DNA from: Aurantiochytrium sp. KH105
Taxonomy: Eukaryota; Sar; Bigyra; Thraustochytrida; Thraustochytriidae
DNA length: 64,000 nt
Direction: 5' to 3'
Assembly: GCA_003116975.1 (NCBI GenBank)
Contig: BGKB01000043.1
Span: 186,001-250,000, forward strand
The notes beneath the pieces are model-generated. The model was not told the origin of the DNA. It saw only the letters and a program-made list of their open reading frames with translations, and did no database searches. Below are positions 57,546 to 64,000 of the stretch, in pieces. A program made the position numbers and the translations under genes. The number at the start of each line of letters is the position of its first letter. Position 1 is the stretch's first letter.

Positions 57546-60500
57546 CGTATTGCTCCTTTTTGATAAGTTTCTTCTCGAGCATAACTTGTGCTCTCAATAG
57601 CCTCTCTTCCGGCGAGGGTGATAGGCGCCGACGCGATCCTCCTCCGCCACCGCCTCCCCCCCCGACGCCCATGCCGCCTCCATTCATTTTTGAGCTGTTG
57701 TCGCCACGACGAGACAACATTTCCTGGAGCGTTCCGCCCGACGGAGGTCGATTTCGCGTCGTCGTTGCGTTGATCACAGTTCCAAGAAAACTATCAATCA
57801 GGCTCGTCTCCCCGCTTGCCGTGTGGTGCCTCCGGAGACGGGCACTTCGGCCCGCTTGACGGAATGAGGACGTATGCGCGAGCGGCGCCGTCCGGGTTGG
57901 GAATCCGCCAAAAGATCGCCGACCCTGGGTAACGTCAGTACCTCGTAAGATGCGCTCACGCCCAGAGTCACGATGCCGCGGTCTCTTCTTTCCTCGTTCG
58001 TAACCTTGCCGCGAGCTTGAACGCCGTTCCCCCTCTGTGGCATCATCGCTGTCAAAGTTGAGAAAGTTGCGGACCGTGGGCTCGCTCGATCGCCGTTGAT
58101 GGTGGCCTTCGGTTTCTTCATCCTCATTAGCCTTTCTCTGACGTTCCAATGCAGCTTGAGCTCGACTGTGTCTCATGACTTCTGCATCCTCGCCCTGGTC
58201 CTCGTCCCTGTCATTATCATCCCTGTATCCTCCTGTATCTGCTTCTGCGTCGCGGGGAGTATCGAACGACTTGACAGCGCAGAACGAGGAAGTCGATGAT
58301 GCAGTGGAGAGCGAGGATCCTTCGTAGTCGCTATGACGCCGCCCTCTGGACACATTCAAGGTGTTTGCTTCCCCAGCGTTGCCCGTTGCGAGACCAAAGA
58401 CGGGCTCTGCATCAGCTTTTGCATCCCGATGCGAGGTTTCGCTGGGACTGCGTGTCATGGTCCCGTGCCCCGTATCGTTCGCCGCGCCACCATTATCAGC
58501 CTCGTCGGGCAAGGTCGTCCCAGCTCCAAAGGGGTACGCTCCGTGGGGGCGAAGCTTGGAAGAAGAAAGATGTGTTTCCGAGTCGGAGCGGCGATGCCCG
58601 CGATTGCGGCGACGACGAGACGGTCGGGAAGCAGGCGTGTCTGTGGACCATGTTCGCTGAATGCCATGATGAATGGGGAAATTGGCAGGTGCATTGGTTC
58701 CCGGCCCGAGACTGCCCACGGTGCCGCTCGCGCTACCGAGGGTGAGCGAGGAGGTGAGCGAGTTCGTACCCGACAAGGGCTGGATTCCCCGGACGCTTTG
58801 TTGGGTGTTTTTAAGGGTATTGTACGATACAATGCCCAAACAAACGAGAAGTGGACCAAGGATGACGCCGTGCGCTCCGAAGGCGGTGACGCCGAAAAAC
58901 ATGGACATGCCAGTCATAAACTCGTTCTTGGACTGGTCCGCGTGCTCGCGAGTCGAAGGTTGCTGGACTTTCTTTTGAAAGGTCCCAAGCACCCAGCTGT
59001 CCAGTTGGAAGCTCAGAATGTACTGGAGAGAGAAAAGAAGTAACGAGAGGTACCAGTGCCCATTGAGTGCAAAAATGAGGCACCACGGAAGACAGGCCCA
59101 GTAGGCATAGACGACAGGAAAGAGAGTCAGCGCGATGGTGAAGAGCGCCGCCAAGTAGGGCAGTTGGATGCCCATGATTTTGAACAAGACGAGCGTCGCT
59201 GTGGCCCTATAAAAGCTCATTTTTACCGTGAGCATGACGACAGCCTCCATTGTGGCGCGAAGCTGCTGTTCGAGGAGGTAAATGTCTGAAGCGCGCTCCT
59301 CCGGGGCGATGGAGGACTCCGCAACTGGGCCCGCGCTTGGAGATAAAGTACCAAGTTCGCTATCGGCATCGAGATCCTCGTCGTCCATGGGCAGCGCTGG
59401 ATCATCCTCACACTCGGCAACACTCCGTGAGGATTCCGAGGTCGACGACGCTACAGCAATGATACGCTCGACAAAGGCGGAGCGGCGTTGATGAGACGGA
59501 GGAGGCCCAGGAGGACCACCCGCGCGAGCGGGGCTCGCGGCCGGCGCGGGCGCGGAACCGGTTGCTGAAAGCGGTTCCGAAGCTGAGACAAAGGCATTGC
59601 CACCAGCAGGGACGGGATCTGTCGGAGTGGCATCTTGAGCTTCAGAGCTAAAGATGCCAGTGAGAACTTCGTGCATGAGATTGTCCTCGCTACTGAGCAA
59701 AATAAAGGTGATCGTGACGAAGAACATGACGCGCACACCAAAGTCAATGACGAGGAAAAGCACAGACATGGTGAAGATCGTCGAGGTCCAAAAGCCGTCA
59801 CGGGCAGAAAGGGCAACGTCGCGAACTTTGTCCGTAACACCGCTGAGATCCGTCGACTTGGTGTGCTCGGCGACCATTTGAAGAATTTCTTGGAGAGAGC
59901 GGTTCTGCATCCAGTCCGGAATAGAAAACCACCCGTCGGCCATGAGAAAGGTATCGTCCATACTTACGGCGCCCTGGGAAGCAGGTGCCCCAAAGAGCGA
60001 AGCCTCTGCGGCAGAGAGTGAACAGGCAGCGGTGGCGGCCTGGCCCGAGAGCGAGCTCGCGTTCGAGGCTAGACAGGTTGCGTTGGGCGCAGAAGTATCG
60101 TTTGTGGCCGCGAGACGGGTCTCTTCCATGAATCGAACAACCCATCGAAATGCAGGCTCCCAGGTCGTGTTCGTGACATATTGATGCTCAAAGTCGCCCA
60201 GCCAGGCATCGAGGGCATTTTCTCCGTGGCCAGAGACCTCGTTCCAGACATCCTGAGCCCATCGCGAGTTCATGAGTGTCTCTCCAGCCCAAGCCTGAAT
60301 CATTTGAAGCATGACCTTGACGTCGTGGAAGGCAAAGACGACAAAAAGCGTGGTGCACACGACGCCGAGCACGAGGATGAAGAGAATGAGCACGAGGGCC
60401 ACAAAGGTGGAATCGTTAAGAACGAAGCGATGCATTCTGAAGAAGAAGAGGGCACGGCGGTCGAGCAAATAGACAAAGAGAGCCAGAGCCGCAAGCGCGA

Positions 60501-61305
60501 GCACCAAGAGCATCATGAGCAAAGGCTCGAGGAGGATCACGGGCATGAGAAATGCCAGAGCGAGCGCGATGGCCCAGCGAGGCGCCGAGCGGACCGTCTC
60601 GCGGGCTGTTCGCATGGCGTACTCGAGCATGTTTCGGGGCGAGATGGTGTTTTCGTCGTTGATGAGGACGAGGCAGTCGACAATGCTTCGTTTCGTCTCC
60701 CATAACGCCTCAGAGGCAAGAAAGGCGTAGAGGAAAACACCAATGTAAGATTCAAAGAGAACGTAGTTGAAGTACACGAGTCCAAGAATGCCGAGCGTGA
60801 AGAGGTTTCCGAGGATGATGCTGACGACGCGGTCTTTTTGCCTCCGTACGAGGTCTTCGGCGCCGTAATAGTCGTACGCCGAGGGGCCCAAGAAGGCCCC
60901 CTCGCCCTCTGACCCTGAGCTGTAGGCAGAGAGGTCACCTCCGGCGGCGACGGCGTTGGCCACCGCCATACCTCCGCCGCTGCGAGGAGACAACTTGCTC
61001 AGATCCGACGCATACGAGCTCGTGCGACGGCCGGGCGCGCGTCTCCGCGACGCCGCCGCGCCCAGCCTCTGCAGCTGCTGCTGCGGCGGCGGCGGAGGCT
61101 CTGCGACCGCGGACACCTCGCGCTCCTCGTCCTCGTCCTCGCCCTCGTCCTCGTCGTCGACGGCCGCCGCCCTGCGCGCCTTGGCCATCTCCGCGGCCTC
61201 GCGCAGCGCGCGGCTCGGGCCGGCCTCGCGCGTCTCCGCCGCGGTCCCCGCCGCGGTCTCCGCCGCGGTCTCCGCCGCGGCGGCGCCTTCGTCGGCGGCC
61301 TTCAT
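57502..61305 (-). CDS. TMEM245: TMEM245/AI-2E-transporter-family membrane protein with SHOCT-like tail
   Basis: 1267 residues from the first in-frame ATG (61305); the frame stays open upstream to about 61998 but only through GTG, an Asp run and GC-rich sequence. The N-terminal 140 residues are disordered and acidic. Hydrophobic segments lie at about 160-200, 243-280 and 300-326, a loop with NxS/T sites follows, then one near 480-510 and a C-terminal set with 'YLLEQQLRATMEAVVMLTVKMSFY' and 'MSMFFGVTAFGAHGVILGPLLVCLG', the conserved end of the AI-2E permease fold. Then about 270 disordered residues, a poly-Gly run (57631-57660), and the last 38 residues (RLLRAQVMLEKKLIKKEQYD...) resembling a SHOCT domain. 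The transported substrate is unknown. Confidence 0.78.
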   Translation of the reverse strand: MKAADEGAAAAETAAETAAGTAAETREAGPSRALREAAEMAKARRAAAVDDEDEGEDEDEEREVSAVAEPPPPPQQQLQRLGAAASRRRAPGRRTSSYASDLSKLSPRSGGGMAVANAVAAGGDLSAYSSGSEGEGAFLGPSAYDYYGAEDLVRRQKDRVVSIILGNLFTLGILGLVYFNYVLFESYIGVFLYAFLASEALWETKRSIVDCLVLINDENTISPRNMLEYAMRTARETVRSAPRWAIALALAFLMPVILLEPLLMMLLVLALAALALFVYLLDRRALFFFRMHRFVLNDSTFVALVLILFILVLGVVCTTLFVVFAFHDVKVMLQMIQAWAGETLMNSRWAQDVWNEVSGHGENALDAWLGDFEHQYVTNTTWEPAFRWVVRFMEETRLAATNDTSAPNATCLASNASSLSGQAATAACSLSAAEASLFGAPASQGAVSMDDTFLMADGWFSIPDWMQNRSLQEILQMVAEHTKSTDLSGVTDKVRDVALSARDGFWTSTIFTMSVLFLVIDFGVRVMFFVTITFILLSSEDNLMHEVLTGIFSSEAQDATPTDPVPAGGNAFVSASEPLSATGSAPAPAASPARAGGPPGPPPSHQRRSAFVERIIAVASSTSESSRSVAECEDDPALPMDDEDLDADSELGTLSPSAGPVAESSIAPEERASDIYLLEQQLRATMEAVVMLTVKMSFYRATATLVLFKIMGIQLPYLAALFTIALTLFPVVYAYWACLPWCLIFALNGHWYLSLLLFSLQYILSFQLDSWVLGTFQKKVQQPSTREHADQSKNEFMTGMSMFFGVTAFGAHGVILGPLLVCLGIVSYNTLKNTQQSVRGIQPLSGTNSLTSSLTLGSASGTVGSLGPGTNAPANFPIHHGIQRTWSTDTPASRPSRRRRNRGHRRSDSETHLSSSKLRPHGAYPFGAGTTLPDEADNGGAANDTGHGTMTRSPSETSHRDAKADAEPVFGLATGNAGEANTLNVSRGRRHSDYEGSSLSTASSTSSFCAVKSFDTPRDAEADTGGYRDDNDRDEDQGEDAEVMRHSRAQAALERQRKANEDEETEGHHQRRSSEPTVRNFLNFDSDDATEGERRSSSRQGYERGKKRPRHRDSGRERILRGTDVTQGRRSFGGFPTRTAPLAHTSSFRQAGRSARLRRHHTASGETSLIDSFLGTVINATTTRNRPPSGGTLQEMLSRRGDNSSKMNGGGMGVGGGGGGGGGSRRRLSPSPEERLLRAQVMLEKKLIKKEQYDEFAEKMLAELSGA

Positions 61306-61346
61306 CCTCGTTTGCGGTCTGTCGCACCCGGCGGCTCCATGATGAT

Positions 61347-61349
61347 CAC

Positions 61350-61380
<31 letters not shown>
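61347..61380. repeat. (CAT)n trinucleotide repeat
   Basis: Eleven units, about 40-75 bases upstream of the TMEM245-like ATG. Confidence 0.9.
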
Positions 61381-61890
61381 GTCGTCCCGGCCCCGCGGCC
61401 GCCCCGCGCGCGCCCCGGCCGCGACCACCGCGGCCGCCGCCGCCAGCGCCGCGGCCGCCGCGGCCAGCGGCGCGGGGCCGCCGCCGCCCTGCGCCGCGGC
61501 CAGCGCCAGCACCGGGCAGCGCGCGAGCTCGAGCGCGCCGCTGTGCGGCTCCGGGTCCCGCGCGAGGTCCAGGATGCCGGCGATGGTGCCGATCGGGGCG
61601 CGCGCACGCAGGCGCGCGGCTCGCCGAGGGCCGCGGCGCGAGGCGCAGGAGCGGCGGCCTCGCCAGGGCTGGCGCGAGGAGGCCTCCGCGCGCTGCTGCT
61701 CGCGGCCCTCCGGGTCCTGCGGCCAGGACGGCGGGGCGAGCGACGAGGGCGAAGAGAAGAGCGCACCTGCAGCTGCTTGCTTGCGTGGGCGTGCGAGTCT
61801 CGCCCGACCCGTACGCGGCAGAGCTAGGCAGGCAGGCGACTGACTCGAAGGCGAGGCAGCCAAGACAAAGCGTCCGACTTTAGGGTCTGC

Positions 61891-61920
61891 GCGGCTCGTC
61901 GCGGCTCGTCGCGGCTCGTC
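61891..61920. repeat. GCGGCTCGTC decamer, 3 copies
   Basis: Three perfect tandem decamers followed by degenerate GGCTCG units. Confidence 0.9.
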
Positions 61921-62095
61921 TCGGCTCGGCTGGGCTCCCGTGCCGCGGCCCAGATCGCAGTGGCCCGCGCTGGCCTGCACACACCCACTCAAACACACGC
62001 ACGCGCCTGCGGTTCACCTGGCTGGCTGTTTGTTGACAGAGTAGTAGTATGTCGTAGGATGCGTGCGCTGGATGTAGTGCCGAAGTCGTCCCAGC

Positions 62096-62163
62096 GAACA
62101 AACAACAAACAAACGAACAAACACACAAACAACCAACCAAACAAACAAACGAACAATCAAACA
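62096..62163. repeat. (CAAA)n degenerate repeat
   Basis: A strongly strand-asymmetric A/C tract of ACAAAC and ACAA units, unusual in this GC-rich sequence. Confidence 0.85.
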
Positions 62164-62440
62164 CAGCTTGGCGGGTGAAGGATCGAAGGCAAGCGCACAA
62201 CCGCCGGCGGCAGCGGCTAGCAGGCGGAGCACGGGGCCGGCAGCGAGGATCGAACCGCGCTGGCTGCTCTCGACGATGCCAGAACGGCGGCAGTTGAGGC
62301 TCGGGGGACGAGTACCTCGCAATCGAGCCCGCCGGTCCGGAGTCCTGTCCTCTCGGGTATGGAGTCCCCTTGCGCCCGTGTGAGAGACACGAACAGCCAC
62401 TCGAGGTCCGGCACGAGCCACGGCGGGTACTCGATCGGTC

Positions 62441-62468
62441 GCGATCGATCGATCGATCGATCGATCGA
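62441..62468. repeat. (GATC)n palindromic repeat
   Basis: About seven units, followed by diverged GATTGATCGACGAATT copies to about 62560. Confidence 0.9.
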
Positions 62469-62570
62469 CCAACAGCCAGGTTGATTTGATCGACGAATTG
62501 ATTGATCGACGAATTGATTTGATCAACAAATCAGCGAATCGATTGATCAGCGAATCCACCCCGATAACGT

Positions 62571-62602
62571 TGGGCTTGGCTTGGCTTGGCTTGGCTTGGC
62601 TT
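62571..62602. repeat. (TTGGC)n pentamer repeat
   Basis: About six units; the complement of the (GCCAA)n array at 47761-47804. Confidence 0.9.
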
Positions 62603-62798
62603 TGCGCCAGCGCCTTGCGGAGTTCTCGCCACTCGAGATCTCGTCGATCTCAATCGTCGTGACGGACTCCGGCCTGCGTACTCCGGGGCCCAAGCGCAAG
62701 GCAGCGCAGCGCAAAAGGTCGCCGAAGGCACTATTGCTGTGAATCCGGGGAGCCGCGATGGTCCCAAGTTGCGGTTCTGCACTGCAGCGTCTCTCGAT

Positions 62799-62831
62799 CA
62801 ATCGATCGATCGATCGATCGATCGATCGATC
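62799..62831. repeat. (GATC)n palindromic repeat
   Basis: About eight units; the longest of the four GATC/CGAT arrays. Confidence 0.9.
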
Positions 62832-64000
62832 TCTATCCCTTCCTCGGCGTGGCGGCCATCACATCCATCCAAACGCAAGGCATGCACGCTCGCATGGCAT
62901 ACGTGTGCACTATCTATCTTCCACGCGTTGCGGGGCGCTTCGACTGCCTTGGCATGTCGCACACGGCCTCGACCGCGCGGGGCGACCGGGCTTTCCGCGC
63001 GGCCATGCTGCTAGTGCATGGCCTTTGGTTTTACAGGCAGCGATGATGGTGGGTGAGCCGCCCCACACAGTGTGTGCGCCTGCACGCGCGGATTTCACAG
63101 CGCAGCGCGGCGGCTTTCCCTGCTCTCTTTCCCCCCTCGCCCCTCCAAGTCGCTTGCCTCCCTTCCTCCCTCCCTCGACGGCGCCGCCCTAGGACTCGGC
63201 GCGACGGCCGCGCGCCGCGTCTGCAGGGAAGTACGACGGCTCGGGCGAGGGGGAGGACAAGAACCTGGGCCGGGTCCTCGCATCGAAAAACAGAGATGAA
63301 TGTCGAGCACCGCGGCGAAGACATCCATCCTTGTCCATCTGCAAAAGCACTCACTGCGCGACCGTTCGTTCATGTCTCGTCTTCACGTGACATGTCGCGA
63401 TCGATGCCGGCGAGCGAGACGCTGGCGACGGCGCTCTGCTCGGCTGCGCTTTCTTCGCAGTCAAGCGGCGAGGCAGCCTCGACGGGCATTTCGGGAGGCG
63501 ACCGGACCGGTCGCCAAGCGCTGGCTGGCGTCACCTGGATGTCCAGGCCGCCGCGTCGACGCAACCCTCGCTGCCTTGCAAGACAAGGCCCGCGCTGCTC
63601 GAGTTGCGCAAGGGGGAAAGGAAAGCCGAGCCAAGCCTCGAGGGGAAGAAAGCATTCGTGGGGTTCGAGGCGGCATTGGCGCAGGAGCTGCAGAGCAGCC
63701 AGCCTGGTCCAGAGGAGGGAAGTAAATCAACCAAAACGAGCGGCGCAGCAAAGCTTCGCGAGGAGAGGTGAAATGGTGTAAGATGAAAGATGCGCAGGCA
63801 ACAACCATGCCATGCGTTGTGTCATGGATGACGCGGAAATGATCTTCGCTGAGTCGGCAGCAATGGGGGGCCACCAGATCGACTGATGTGACTTGCATAG
63901 TTGATCATGGGGTAAAATCCGGCATTACCTCGCGTCACCTTCTACAAAGCATCACTCAAATCGTGCGCGATTTCGAGCAAGAGCCAGGCATACAGAGAGG

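Larger units (their letters stand above)
61306..64000. other. Right-end region, repeats, no supported gene
   Basis: 2.7 kb with no gene I can support. It starts with the upstream region of the TMEM245-like gene: (CAT)n at 61347-61380 and a GCC-rich island to about 61760. It then holds several simple arrays listed separately. Segment 63380-63771 has coding-like composition in more than one frame but cannot be resolved. A gene entering from the right edge is possible. Confidence 0.45.

Noticed and set aside
61306..61998. N-terminal extension of the TMEM245-like frame by about 230 residues
   Set aside because: No ATG, starts only at GTG, and runs through a (CAT)n array and GCC-rich repeats; treated as upstream region.
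62230..62320. GGATCGAACC string resembling a tRNA T-arm on the minus strand
   Set aside because: The flanking stems do not pair as a T-arm or acceptor stem; no A box at the right distance.
63380..63771. Coding-like segment with three competing plus-strand frames (one starting at ATG 63392, others ending at 63725 and 63771)
   Set aside because: Composition looks coding in more than one frame, there is a good acceptor-like site at about 63460, but no donor that joins the frames and no domain. RNA-seq would settle it.

Overview
The window reads as nuclear DNA of a unicellular flagellate eukaryote. It is GC-rich, most genes are long single exons, and it carries SSU-processome, kinetochore, flagellar and peroxisomal/mitochondrial genes. 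The style (intron-poor, very GC-rich third positions, many 4-5 bp tandem repeats between genes, a SPATA17-type axonemal gene) fits a stramenopile such as a thraustochytrid. That placement is inference from gene style only, not a database match.

Layout. 1-2.6 kb: the 3' part of MPP10 (+) and an unrecognised MGGC-start protein (-). 4.1-10.3 kb: a 16-exon gene (-) for an LRR-Roc-COR-TIR protein; 14 of its exons each encode exactly one leucine-rich repeat. 11.9-13.8 kb: an orphan multi-pass membrane protein (+). 14.1-21.0 kb: carnitine acetyltransferase, MPS1/TTK kinase and a BART-domain protein, all (-). 22.2-24.0 kb: pantothenate kinase with a membrane insert (+). 24.5-36.7 kb: a Pumilio protein, a sulfatase and an IQ/WW protein, all (-). 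37.6-39.3 kb: tRNA dimethylallyltransferase (+). 39.7-42.9 kb: SPATA17-like and WD40 proteins (-). 44.4-45.7 kb: HADHB-type thiolase (+). 46.1-47.2 kb: SKA3-like (-). 48.1-49.0 kb: a two-exon PTPS-family enzyme (+). 49.2-53.3 kb: CLU (-). 55.1-56.9 kb: a membrane-anchored TTL-domain protein (+). 57.5-61.3 kb: a TMEM245/AI-2E-family permease (-). The last 2.7 kb holds repeats and no gene I can support.

The genes form no operon-like system; they are mostly independent housekeeping genes. Loose functional groups are chromosome segregation (MPS1, SKA3-like), flagellum/centrosome (SPATA17-like, BART, perhaps IQ/WW), CoA and acyl metabolism (PANK, CRAT, HADHB) and mitochondrial or RNA biology (CLU, TRIT1, PUF, MPP10).

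The outstanding locus is the LRR-Roc-COR-TIR gene. It has the three-part build of an intracellular immune receptor (LRR sensor, GTPase switch, TIR effector that keeps a candidate catalytic Glu). Its repeat array is a cassette of frame-neutral exons in an otherwise nearly intron-free neighbourhood. The joined exons give an uninterrupted 1367-residue frame, which supports the model.
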